This document shows, in pieces, positions 51,586 through 59,162 of a DNA stretch of 64,000 bases. Position numbers and translations under genes: made by a program. The notes beneath the pieces were generated by a model that saw nothing but the letters and a program-made list of their open reading frames with translations, had not been told where the DNA came from and searched no databases. This stretch comes from Dactylosporangium siamense (lineage in GTDB: Bacteria > Actinomycetota > Actinomycetes > Mycobacteriales > Micromonosporaceae), in the NCBI RefSeq assembly GCF_016862795.1, contig NZ_BONQ01000052.1, positions 62,001-126,000 on the forward strand. The letters are read 5' to 3'. The stretch's first letter is position 1, and each line of letters opens with the position of its first letter.

Positions 51586-52060
51586 ACCGGTCCGGGCCCG
51601 TGCCGGGACGGTCGCGGAACACCCACCAGCGTGAGGCGGCGTAGGTGAACACGGCGACGGTGAAGGACGCCGCGAGGCGGGCGACACGGAAGTCCAGGCC
51701 CAGGGCGGCGAGCCCGGAGGACACGCCGACGGTCAGCAGGTAGTCGCCGACCGCGACGAGCGCGTATCGCACCACCTGCCGGCCCACGGGCGCGTGGGAC
51801 CGGAAGTTGACCGTGCGGTTCAGCACGAAGTTGAGCCCGAAGGCGGCGAGGTACGCGATCGAGACCGCCGCCGGCAGCGGCAGGTCGGTCGTCCGCCGGA
51901 GCAGGACCAGCAGCGCCAGGTCGACGGACAGCGTGAACCCGCCGAGCATCGCGAATCCGACCAGGTCCCGCGGCAGGAACCGGCGCAGTCGCGGCGGCAA
52001 CCGGTCGACCCAGCCGGTCAGCAGGTCGCCGGTGCGCTCGGCCAGCCGGGTCGCGCCCAT
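51557..52060 (-). CDS. GtrA-like membrane protein
   Basis: 167 residues with four helices: LVGFAMLGGFTLSVDLALLVLL, AAVSIAYLAAFGLNFVLNR, ALVAVGDYLLTVGVSSGLAAL and LAASFTVAVFTYAASRWWVF. FGLNFVLNRTVNFRS and SRWWVFRD are GtrA hallmarks. GtrA proteins are thought to help move lipid-linked sugars across the membrane. Its 3' end overlaps the sigma gene on the other strand by 29 bases. Confidence 0.87.
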   Translation of the reverse strand: MGATRLAERTGDLLTGWVDRLPPRLRRFLPRDLVGFAMLGGFTLSVDLALLVLLRRTTDLPLPAAVSIAYLAAFGLNFVLNRTVNFRSHAPVGRQVVRYALVAVGDYLLTVGVSSGLAALGLDFRVARLAASFTVAVFTYAASRWWVFRDRPGTGPDRFTWRADRDG

Positions 52061-52117
52061 GTGGCAGATCCTGCCCTATGGTCCCGGCGCCGGCGTGTCC
52101 GCCCGGTGACGTCCGGA

Positions 52118-52762
52118 TCACGGATCCGCTTCGGTGACGCGCGGCGCGAGCATGGCGAGGCGGACCCGGTTGGGGCTGCCGGTCTTCGTCATCAGGCTGG
52201 TCACGTGCGACTTGACCGTGGTGACGCCCAGGTGGAGCCGCTCGGCGATCTCCTGGTTGGACAGGCCCTCCGCGATCAGGCGGAGCACGTCTCGCTCCCG
52301 AGGGGTCAGCCTCGGCAGTTCGCCGCCCGGCGCCGGCTGGCGGGACCGGACGGCCCGGTCGACCAGGCGGCGCAGCACGCCCGGGCTGAACGGGCTGTCG
52401 CCCTCGGCGGCCCGGTGGATCCCGGCGAGGAGGTCGGCGGGCGCGGCGTCCTTGACCAGGAAGCCGCAGGCGCCGGCGGCGAGCGCCGGGTACAGGTGGT
52501 CGTCGTCGTCGAACGTGGTGACGACCACGACCCGGCAGGCGGGGTGCGCGGCCCGGATCCGTGCGGTGGCGGTGGTGCCGTCCATGCCGGGCATCCGCAG
52601 GTCCATCATCACGACGTCGGGGTGCAGCTCGTCGACGAGCCGCACGGCGTCGCGGCCGTTGTCGGCCTCGGCGACGACGTCGATGCCCGGATCGGACTCG
52701 CACAGCATGCGCAGACCGGCCCGGACGAGGTGCTGGTCGTCGACGAGGAGCACCCGGATCAT
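52118..52762 (-). CDS. NarL/LuxR-family response regulator
   Basis: 214 residues. Receiver: MIRVLLVDDQHLVRAGLRML, phospho-acceptor Asp in DVVMMDLRMPGMDG, VVVTTFDDDDHLYPAL and FLVKDA. Output: LTPRERDVLRLIAEGLSNQE then IAERLHLGVTTVKSHVTSLM. The start overlaps the kinase stop (ATGA), so kinase and regulator are a pair. Confidence 0.95.
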   Translation of the reverse strand: MIRVLLVDDQHLVRAGLRMLCESDPGIDVVAEADNGRDAVRLVDELHPDVVMMDLRMPGMDGTTATARIRAAHPACRVVVVTTFDDDDHLYPALAAGACGFLVKDAAPADLLAGIHRAAEGDSPFSPGVLRRLVDRAVRSRQPAPGGELPRLTPRERDVLRLIAEGLSNQEIAERLHLGVTTVKSHVTSLMTKTGSPNRVRLAMLAPRVTEADP

Positions 52763-53976
52763 GCCGGCTGCTCCGTCCGGGCGGAGGTCGCCGGTGGCGG
52801 CAGCTCCGCCCGGATCCGCCAGCCGGCGCCGGCCGCGATCGGGGCCGCCTCGAACGTGCCGCCGACCACCTCGACCCGTTCGCGCAGCCCGATGATGCCG
52901 TGCCCGGTGCCGTGGCCGTCGCTGTCGGCCGGGGCGCCGGGACCGTCGTCGGTGATCTCGCACTCCAGTGTCTGCCCCCGCATCGTCAGGCGCACCCGGG
53001 CGCGGGCCGCCGGGCCGGCGTGGCGGGCCACGTTCGTGAGGCCCTCCTGCACCAGCCGCAGCACCGCCAGGCTCCGGATCGCGTCCAATGTGGACACGGC
53101 GGGGTCGACGGCCGTCTCCACGGTCACGCCGCCGCGCCGGGCACGGTCCACGGCCGCCTCGATCCCGGCCGGCAGCGCGGCCGGCTCGATCGACATGACG
53201 GCGGCCGCGCCGACCGGTGCGTGCGGGTCGCGCAGCAGGACGAGCAGCCGGCGCAGGTCGGCGAGGGCGGCGCTGCCGGTGGCGTGCACGTCGTCGAGGA
53301 CGGCGCCGGTCCGCGGGTCGGCGCCGGCGAGCACGTGCCGGGCCACGCCGACCCGCAGCACGATCGAGGCGACGTGGTGGGCCAGCACGTCGTGCAGCTC
53401 CCGGGCGATCGCGGTGCGCTCGTCGGCGCGGGCGGCGCGGGTGTCCGCGTGCCGGCGCTGCTCCTCCGCCTCCGCCCGCTCCTCCGCCTGCCGGGCGATC
53501 CGGCGGGCCGCGCGGATGTTGGCGCCGAACAGGACCGGCACACCGACGAGGATGACGACGTTGAACAGCACCCCGACGGTCCCGCCGGGCAGCCGCCGCC
53601 AGTCGTCGGCCACGTGCACGAGGCTCAGCGCGGCGACGGCGGCACCGAGGCGCCGGCCCGGCACCCGCAGCGCCAGCTCGAGGACCGCCCAGCTGGCGCC
53701 GACCGCGGGCACGACCGGCTCCACGGGTGACCAGGTGTCGGCGACGGCGAGCACGGCCGTGAGCGCGAGGGCACCCGCCAGGGGCCACCGGGCACAGCCG
53801 ACCGACAGCAGCACCGCCGCGGCGTCGGTCGCCCAGGTGATCCAGGTCCGTGGTTCGGCCGGGTCGCGCAGCAGCACGACATACCCGAGGCCACCGAGCG
53901 CGAGCAGGAGGAGGCGCCGCACGGCGTACCGCTCGTCGAACAGCCGGGTGAGCACCGCCTCACCATAAGGCGTCAT
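52759..53976 (-). CDS. Sensor histidine kinase (HisKA_3 type)
   Basis: 405 residues. The first 150 residues hold about five membrane helices without a large external loop. HisKA_3: TAIARELHDVLAHHVASIVL with the phospho-His after REL. ATPase: VQEGLTNVARHAGPAARARV (N box), ITDDGPGAPADSDGHGTGHG and IIGLRERVEVVGG (G box). It follows the membrane protein gene with an ATGA overlap, and probably senses a membrane or cell-envelope signal. Confidence 0.93.
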   Translation of the reverse strand: MTPYGEAVLTRLFDERYAVRRLLLLALGGLGYVVLLRDPAEPRTWITWATDAAAVLLSVGCARWPLAGALALTAVLAVADTWSPVEPVVPAVGASWAVLELALRVPGRRLGAAVAALSLVHVADDWRRLPGGTVGVLFNVVILVGVPVLFGANIRAARRIARQAEERAEAEEQRRHADTRAARADERTAIARELHDVLAHHVASIVLRVGVARHVLAGADPRTGAVLDDVHATGSAALADLRRLLVLLRDPHAPVGAAAVMSIEPAALPAGIEAAVDRARRGGVTVETAVDPAVSTLDAIRSLAVLRLVQEGLTNVARHAGPAARARVRLTMRGQTLECEITDDGPGAPADSDGHGTGHGIIGLRERVEVVGGTFEAAPIAAGAGWRIRAELPPPATSARTEQPA

Positions 53977-54884
53977 CGGGACGTCGTCCGCAGCGCCGAC
54001 GCCGCGCCGGCACCCACCGCCACGACCAGCAGGCCGAGCGCCGCCCAGGTGGCCGCGTCGGGTCGCAGCAGCGGCTGCCCACGCAGCGCCTGCCAGGTGA
54101 GCAGGGCGATCAGCCCGACGTAGCCGGCCGCGCCGACCAGCACGAGGCGGAGCCGGTCGAGGCGGGACCCGTACCCGACCAGCATCCCGAGGAGCATCGC
54201 CAGCAGCGGCAACGCCTGCAGCCCGTGCATGCCCACGAAATGCGGGATCCGCAGGTCGCCACCGGTCAGGCTCCACCCCGTCAGCGGCATGCCCGGCCCG
54301 CCGTCGGGCACCCCGACGCTGTGCGCGCCGACGACCGTCTCCACGTCCGCCGCCTCCTGCTCCGGGGTCGGCCGGAGCATCAGCAGGCCCACCGCCATGC
54401 CGCCGAGGGCGACGGCGACCCCCAGCCGGACCGCCCACCGGCTGGCCGGGTCGCTGATGGGGGTGAAGAACAGCACCACCGCCAGGACCAGGGTGGCGAC
54501 CCACAGCACGCCGATGCTGATGCCCATCCACATCCACAGCGTGTCGTCGAGGTCGGTTGCCACGTTGTAGTGGCTCAACCGTCCCCGCGCGGACTGGAAC
54601 ACGATGAGGCCGACCTCGGCGAGACCGGCGACGGCGACCGTGGTGCCGGCGGCCGCGGCGACCCGGCGGCCCCGGGTCACCAGCGACAGCATCCAGGCGA
54701 GGGTCAGCGCGTAGGCGGCGAACGAGATGCCGAACTTCAGCGGCTTGAGCCAGACCGACACCCCGAGCAGGCGGCGGTCGTCCACCAGCAGTCCGACGAG
54801 GGAGACCAGGACCAGCAGCGCCATGACGGCGGCGAGCGCGAGCAGCGGCCGATGCCACCGCAGCGCCGGGCGAAGATGCATCAT
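53973..54884 (-). CDS. Multi-spanning membrane protein linked to the two-component system
   Basis: 303 residues with eight or so hydrophobic helices (LALAAVMALLVLVSLVGLLV, LWMWMGISIGVLWVATLVLA, LQALPLLAMLLGMLVGYG). No family named. The ATGA overlap with the kinase gene suggests a sensory partner or a target of the system. Confidence 0.8.
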   Translation of the reverse strand: MMHLRPALRWHRPLLALAAVMALLVLVSLVGLLVDDRRLLGVSVWLKPLKFGISFAAYALTLAWMLSLVTRGRRVAAAAGTTVAVAGLAEVGLIVFQSARGRLSHYNVATDLDDTLWMWMGISIGVLWVATLVLAVVLFFTPISDPASRWAVRLGVAVALGGMAVGLLMLRPTPEQEAADVETVVGAHSVGVPDGGPGMPLTGWSLTGGDLRIPHFVGMHGLQALPLLAMLLGMLVGYGSRLDRLRLVLVGAAGYVGLIALLTWQALRGQPLLRPDAATWAALGLLVVAVGAGAASALRTTSR

Positions 54885-55012
54885 GCCGTCGACGATCCCG
54901 AGCGCGGACGTCCGGCACCTCCTGCCCGGCGCCGCACCCGCGGCCGGCGGATGGTGGTGCGCCTCCTACCAAAGGAGGAGGCCCGCGCGTCCCGGTGGCA
55001 GGATCAGTGAAC

Positions 55013-55414
55013 ATGGCCGACTACCCGCAGCTGCTGCACACCGTCCTGGACACCACCGACGCGCGGACGCTGGCCGAGTTCTACCGGCAGCTGCTGGGCC
55101 TGCGATACCGGCCGGGCGACGAACCGGGCGGCGACGAGAAGGACTGGCTCGTCCTCGTCGACGCGGCCGGGGCGCGGAAGCTCGCGTTCCAGCAGGTCGA
55201 CCGGTTGGAGCCGACGACGTGGCCGGACCACACCGTGCCGATGCAGCTGCACCTCGACTTCACCGTGCCCGGCGTCGAGGAGCTGGAGCGCCACCGGCAG
55301 CGGGCCGAGGCCCTCGGCGCCCGGCTGGCGCTGGACCGGACCGCCGACGCCGGCGAGCCGCTGTACGTGTTCCGGGACCCCTCCGGGCACCCGTTCTGCA
55401 TCTTCGTCGGCTGA
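55013..55414 (+). CDS. VOC-family (glyoxalase/bleomycin-resistance-like) protein
   Basis: 133 residues: LLHTVLDTTDARTLAEFYRQ LLGLRYRPG at the start and FRDPSGHPFCIFVG at the end are typical for VOC proteins, with QLHLDFTVPGVEELERH between. Metal ligands are probable but substrate unknown. Upstream, GCCTCCT/AGGAGGC (54961-54982) can pair and hides a GGAGG. The stop lies in a tandem repeat. Confidence 0.87.
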   Translation: MADYPQLLHTVLDTTDARTLAEFYRQLLGLRYRPGDEPGGDEKDWLVLVDAAGARKLAFQQVDRLEPTTWPDHTVPMQLHLDFTVPGVEELERHRQRAEALGARLALDRTADAGEPLYVFRDPSGHPFCIFVG

Positions 55415-55462
55415 GGCCGTCATCTTCGTCGGCTGAGGCCGTCCGCGTCGGCTGAGGCCGTC
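55400..55462. repeat. 22-bp tandem repeat spanning the VOC stop codon
   Basis: Two exact 22-base copies (55400-55421 and 55422-55443) and a shortened third copy (55444-55462). Each copy holds TTCGTCGGCTGAGGCCGTC or its tail, so TGA is present in every unit. Confidence 0.94.
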
Positions 55463-55519
55463 TGCTGGCTGGCCGGCCGGTCGGCGAATGGACGGCCCGG
55501 CGCGGGGTAACCACCGGGC

Positions 55520-55936
55520 ATGGCTACCCGCAGGCAGAAGACGAACGAACTGGACGCCGCCGACCGCAACGCCATGAAGGACAGTGCCTTCGCGTTCCCG
55601 CGGCTGCGCAAGGAACCGCTCAACGACGCCTCGCACGTGCGGAACGCGATCGCCCGGTTCGACCAGGTCCGCGACGCCACCGACGCGGAACGCGACGAGG
55701 CGTTCCGCCGGATCAAGCGGGCCGCGAAGCGGCACGGCGTGGACATGACCGAGACCCGCTGGCAGGAGCTCGGCAAGCCCCGTGCGGCGGCGAAGTCGTC
55801 GCGCGATCAGAGGTCGCCGCGCAACCAGCCCCGGTCGGAGCGCTCACGGGACGAGCTCTACGCCGAGGCGAAGCGCCGCAACGTCAGGGGCCGCTCCACG
55901 ATGACGAAGTCCCAGCTGACGGACGCGCTCAAGTGA
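55520..55936 (+). CDS. DUF6582-type protein with Rho-N/SAP-like tail
   Basis: 138 residues, strongly basic. NAMKDSAFAFPRLRKEPLND then ASHVRNAIARFDQVRDATDA and IKRAAKRHGVDM match, from memory, DUF6582 proteins that are often phage- or genome-associated. The tail RDELYAEAKRRNVRGRST then MTKSQLTDAL is a Rho N-terminal/SAP-like helix pair, often nucleic-acid binding. The stop is inside a 17-base repeat. Confidence 0.75.
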   Translation: MATRRQKTNELDAADRNAMKDSAFAFPRLRKEPLNDASHVRNAIARFDQVRDATDAERDEAFRRIKRAAKRHGVDMTETRWQELGKPRAAAKSSRDQRSPRNQPRSERSRDELYAEAKRRNVRGRSTMTKSQLTDALK

Positions 55937-55950
55937 CGGACGCGCTCGAG
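55917..55950. repeat. 17-bp direct repeat at the DUF6582 stop codon
   Basis: TGACGGACGCGCTCAAG (55917-55933) is followed directly by TGACGGACGCGCTCGAG (55934-55950). In the first copy TGAC is read in another frame; in the second it gives the stop, so duplication created the present end. Confidence 0.92.
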
Positions 55951-56056
55951 CGCGGCTGACCGGCCGGAGGGTGACGTGCCCGGTCCCCTCCGGCGAGCAG
56001 CGGTGCACCGCACGGCGGTCCCGGACCGCGCCGCGACGCCCGCCCCGGGCCCCGGC

Positions 56057-56251
56057 TCAGCCGGGTTTGCCGGGCTCGACGCGGGCGTCCCCACCGGGGA
56101 AGACCAGCGCGTCGTTGCCGGTGTCCAGCCAGTGCACCTCATACGGCGGGGTGCCGTCGTCGTGGCGCAGCGCCGTCACCACCCCGACCCGGCGGTGGTC
56201 CCCGACATGGGTGCCTTCCTCGATGATCCGGTCGCCGACCTTCGCCTTCAT
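56057..56251 (-). CDS. Internal in-frame DUF1918 start (alternative product)
   Basis: 64 residues, same frame and stop as the fusion. It has a good ribosome site AAGGAG and the standard DUF1918 N-terminus MKAKVGDRI, so a separate small protein may be made from the same mRNA. Function of DUF1918 is unknown. Confidence 0.55.
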   Translation of the reverse strand: MKAKVGDRIIEEGTHVGDHRRVGVVTALRHDDGTPPYEVHWLDTGNDALVFPGGDARVEPGKPG

Positions 56252-57526
56252 CATCAGCTCCTTGACGTCGTCATTCTGTCGGTCATGACCTTCCCCGCTC
56301 GTCAGGCTGTAACCGCGGGCGAACCACGGCGCGTGTTCGGATCGGATGCCGACGCCGATGAGGTACGCCGGCACGACGGCCAGTCGCGGAAACCGCCGCA
56401 GCAGTGCGAGGACGGCCGCGGGTGGGCCGGTCCGCCGGCCGGCGAGCGTCGGGTCGATCAGTCCCCGGTGCAGGAGCCGCTGCAGGGTCTGCACGGCGAC
56501 GGTCGGCAGGAGCCGGCGGGCGCGGACCGCGGCGAGGGTCGCCGGGGGTGGTGTGCCGTGCCGCAGCGGCCCGGCGAGCAGGGTCGCGGCGGCGACGGCG
56601 TCCTGCACGGCGAGGTTGATGCCGACGCCGCCGACGGGTGACATCGCGTGCGCCGCGTCGCCGATGCACAGCAGGCCGTCGGTGTGCCAGCGTTGGAGCC
56701 GGTTCAGCCGCACGTCGAGGTGCTTGACGTCGTCCATCGACGCCAGCGCGCCGAGCCGGCCGGCCAACTCGGGCATGAGCGCCGCCAGGTCCCGCCGGAA
56801 TGACTCGATCCCGGCCGCGCGCAGCCGCTGGTCGGCGCCCTTCTCGGCGAGGTAGGCGATCTGCAGGTATCCCGCCCGCGGGATCACCACGGCGAGCTGG
56901 CCGGGTGCGGCGCGTGGCGTGAGCGCGGTGCTGTCCTGCGGCAACCGGGGCAGGCGCAACCACCAGGCGTCCATCGGCACCCGGAACTCCCGGGGGCGCA
57001 GGCGCGCGTCGGTGTGCGCGATCGACCGGCGGCCGTCGCAGGCCACGGTCAGCGCCGCCGGCAGTTCCCCGGTGGTGCCGTCCGACGTGCGGTACCGCAC
57101 CCCCAGCACCCGGCCCGACGCCTGGATGAGGCCGGTCACCTCGGTGTCCATCCGCAGCGTGAAGGACGGCTCCTGCCGCGCCGCGTCGGCGAGCAGGTTG
57201 AGCAGGTCCCATTGCGGCACCATGGCGATGTACGGGTGCGGCTGCCGCAGCCGGCGCAGGTCGGCCAGGACCACGGACCGGTTGGCGTCGACGGGCCAGC
57301 GGACCTCGTCCAGCCGGCTGTGCGGCAGCTCCTCGAACCGCCGGCCCAGGCCGAGCTCGTCGAGCAGCCGCAGGGTGGACGGGTGCACGGTGTCGCCGCG
57401 GAAGTCGCGGAGGAAGTCGCCGTGCTGCTCCAGCACTTCCACCCGCACGCCGGCGCGGGCCAGCAGCAGTCCGAGCATCATGCCCGCCGGGCCGCCGCCG
57501 ATGATGACGCAGGTGGGTTCGGCCAT
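56057..57526 (-). CDS. FAD-dependent monooxygenase fused to a DUF1918 domain
   Basis: 489 residues. Monooxygenase part: EPTCVIIGGGPAGMMLGLLL, DG motif ALTVACDGRRSIAHTD, GD motif GLLCIGDAAHAMSPVGGVG. It hydroxylates an unknown aromatic. After about residue 424 a DUF1918 domain follows in frame: MKAKVGDRIIEEGTHVGDHR and HDDGTPPYEVHWLDTGNDAL. DUF1918 is usually a separate 60-70 residue protein. Inside the fusion, AAGGAG (56263-56258) stands 6 bases before ATG 56251, exactly where a free DUF1918 would start. A lost stop codon between two genes is the simplest explanation. Confidence 0.88.
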   Translation of the reverse strand: MAEPTCVIIGGGPAGMMLGLLLARAGVRVEVLEQHGDFLRDFRGDTVHPSTLRLLDELGLGRRFEELPHSRLDEVRWPVDANRSVVLADLRRLRQPHPYIAMVPQWDLLNLLADAARQEPSFTLRMDTEVTGLIQASGRVLGVRYRTSDGTTGELPAALTVACDGRRSIAHTDARLRPREFRVPMDAWWLRLPRLPQDSTALTPRAAPGQLAVVIPRAGYLQIAYLAEKGADQRLRAAGIESFRRDLAALMPELAGRLGALASMDDVKHLDVRLNRLQRWHTDGLLCIGDAAHAMSPVGGVGINLAVQDAVAAATLLAGPLRHGTPPPATLAAVRARRLLPTVAVQTLQRLLHRGLIDPTLAGRRTGPPAAVLALLRRFPRLAVVPAYLIGVGIRSEHAPWFARGYSLTSGEGHDRQNDDVKELMMKAKVGDRIIEEGTHVGDHRRVGVVTALRHDDGTPPYEVHWLDTGNDALVFPGGDARVEPGKPG

Positions 57527-57733
57527 GGCTGCGGCCTACCCACCGCTCCCCCGTCCATGCCGCCCGCCTCACCCGGGCATCCGGAGGGTCTCGCCCTGAT
57601 GGTGAACCTCGCGGGCCGGCCCGGGTGGAGTTCGGGCACCCGCGTCGCCGCGGCCGGCGAAGCTGCCAGATTGGCGGGCGAAGCGGCGTGCGGCGCCGCA
57701 TCGCCGACTGCGGACAGCGCGGGAAGGAGTGCG

Positions 57734-58231
57734 ATGGTGGCGCACGAGGTGCGGCGGCACCGGGCACCACGCCGGTTCGGCCGACTGGGACTGGCCACGG
57801 CCGGTGTGGCGTGCCTCGGTGCGGGTGCCGTCAGCGTCTGGCTGCTCGTCCAGTCCGTCGCCGGGCTCGGTCGCGCCCCGGCCGGTGGGTCGGCGCCGGA
57901 ATCGACGGACGTCACGGGGGTGGCCGTCGACGCGAGGTCCGCCTCGCCGGCGGACCGGGCCGTCTTCCCCGAGCTTCGCGGCCTGAAGTGCGGCCAGGCG
58001 TTGCAGCGGCTGCGGCTGCTGGGTTTCGAGCGGGTGAGGCTGGTGTCGGTGGACATGAAGATCGTCGACGTCAGCGCGCCGAACGACTGGTCCGTCGCCG
58101 CCGAGGGCGCGGCCCCGAACCTGGCCGGCGAGGTGGTCGCCCTGCACTCGCTGATCACCGTGCGGTGCCAGTGGGACGGCGCGGGCATCGTGACCCCGCC
58201 CGCCGGCCCACACGCACGGCGGGCATCGTGA
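57734..58231 (+). CDS. Membrane-anchored PASTA-like protein
   Basis: 165 residues. A basic start, a single membrane helix (LGLATAGVACLGAGAVSVWL), a Ser/Ala linker and a PASTA-like domain: FPELRGLKCGQALQRLRLLG, then FERVRLVSVD and SLITVRC. Two cysteines may pair. AAGGAG is 4 bases before the ATG. PASTA domains can bind cell-wall fragments. The last residues and the stop fall in a tandem repeat. Confidence 0.7.
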   Translation: MVAHEVRRHRAPRRFGRLGLATAGVACLGAGAVSVWLLVQSVAGLGRAPAGGSAPESTDVTGVAVDARSASPADRAVFPELRGLKCGQALQRLRLLGFERVRLVSVDMKIVDVSAPNDWSVAAEGAAPNLAGEVVALHSLITVRCQWDGAGIVTPPAGPHARRAS

Positions 58232-58330
58232 CCCCGCTCGCGGGTCTGCAAGGCAGGTCGCGCATCGTGACCCCGTCCGCCGGCCCGCAGGCAGGGCGCG
58301 CATCGTGACCCCGTCCGCCGGCCCGCACGC
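58185..58330. repeat. 38-39-bp tandem repeat spanning a stop codon
   Basis: Four copies of a unit beginning GCATCGTGACCCCG (starts 58185, 58223, 58262, 58300). The first copy is read as GIVTP; because the unit is not a multiple of three, the second copy is read in the next frame and TCG TGA ends the gene. Confidence 0.92.
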
Positions 58331-58335
58331 GCGTC

Positions 58336-58360
58336 GGCCGGGCACGTGACGCGCCCGGCC
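58336..58360. terminator. Hairpin terminator of the PosA-type cluster
   Basis: GGCCGGGC and GCCCGGCC, a perfect 8-bp stem with a 9-base loop, 7 bases from the stop of the last leftward gene. It also follows the convergent PASTA-like gene. Confidence 0.7.
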
Positions 58361-58367
58361 GGGCCGG

Positions 58368-59162
58368 TCAGCTGCGCTGCACGGTGCTCTCGATCAGGTC
58401 GTGGCCGAGGTCGAACCGGATGCCGTCCGGGTTGGTGAGACGCGAGTCGGCGTACCACGACGAGTCGGCCTCCGGGTGGGGTCCGACGACGCCGACCCGC
58501 CCGGCGCCGTAACCGGTGATGACGGACGCGGCGCCGCCGGTGCCGTACGTGGCCAGGACGGTGGCGCCGGCACCGGTACGCGGCCGGAACAGCGCGCCGT
58601 CCTGGAAGAACATGTGCCGCCGCCGCCCCCGCCAGTCCACCTCGACGACGGTGTCGTCCGTGTCGCGGACGGCCGCCCCGGCGCTGTAGATGTAGCCCTC
58701 GACGCCGACCCCGGTGAGCAGATCGAACCCGGAGTCGGCGCCGGCGAGGTACGCGCCCAGGCAGAACCCGAGGTAGCTCCCGCCGTTGTGGACGAACGCG
58801 CGGACGTCGTCGGCCGTGGTGCGCAGGCGCCGCCACGCCTGCCGGACGTCGCCGCCGCCGGGCTGCGCGTACACCACGGCATTGGCGAGCGTGGCCGCCG
58901 ACACCTGGACGGCCTCGCCGGGGCCGCAGAACTCGGTGCGGAACCCGGTCGGCGTGCCACGCAGCAGCGCCGCCACCGCCTCGGAGCAGCCCGCGCAGGA
59001 CGCCGGGCCCCGGTAGACGAGCGCGAGGGGCCGGTCGCCGGACAGCACGGCGTATCCGACCCCGGCCACCCCGCCCAGCGCGGCGAGGACCCCGGCGGCG
59101 CCCGCGCCGAACAGCAGGCGCCGCCGGTTCACCGGCCGCTGGCTCACGCGCCGGTGGTTCAC
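58368..59162 (-). CDS. Exported BPL_N/glutamine-amidotransferase-like protein
   Basis: 264 residues. VNRRRLLFGAGAAGVLAALG is a twin-arginine-type signal. The domain has the class I amidotransferase pattern of biotin-protein-ligase N-terminal (BPL_N) proteins: LALVYRGPASCAGCSEAVAA, nucleophile elbow YLGFCLGAYLAG, and VVGPHPEA with the His-x-Glu. Cys, His and Glu are all kept. GTG at 59162 overlaps the acyltransferase stop (GTGA). It is the last gene of the cluster and about one third to one half identical by eye with the cytosolic copy at 60652-61317. Confidence 0.85.
   Translation of the reverse strand: MNHRRVSQRPVNRRRLLFGAGAAGVLAALGGVAGVGYAVLSGDRPLALVYRGPASCAGCSEAVAALLRGTPTGFRTEFCGPGEAVQVSAATLANAVVYAQPGGGDVRQAWRRLRTTADDVRAFVHNGGSYLGFCLGAYLAGADSGFDLLTGVGVEGYIYSAGAAVRDTDDTVVEVDWRGRRRHMFFQDGALFRPRTGAGATVLATYGTGGAASVITGYGAGRVGVVGPHPEADSSWYADSRLTNPDGIRFDLGHDLIESTVQRS

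Noticed and set aside
54961-54982. GCCTCCT/AGGAGGC hairpin as a terminator
   Set aside because: It lies between divergent genes, so nothing would terminate there; it is more likely chance or a structure near the VOC ribosome site.
57014-57733. Rightward extension of the PASTA-like gene into the monooxygenase region
   Set aside because: It is the reverse side of the monooxygenase gene; AAGGAG-ATG at 57734 marks the real start.
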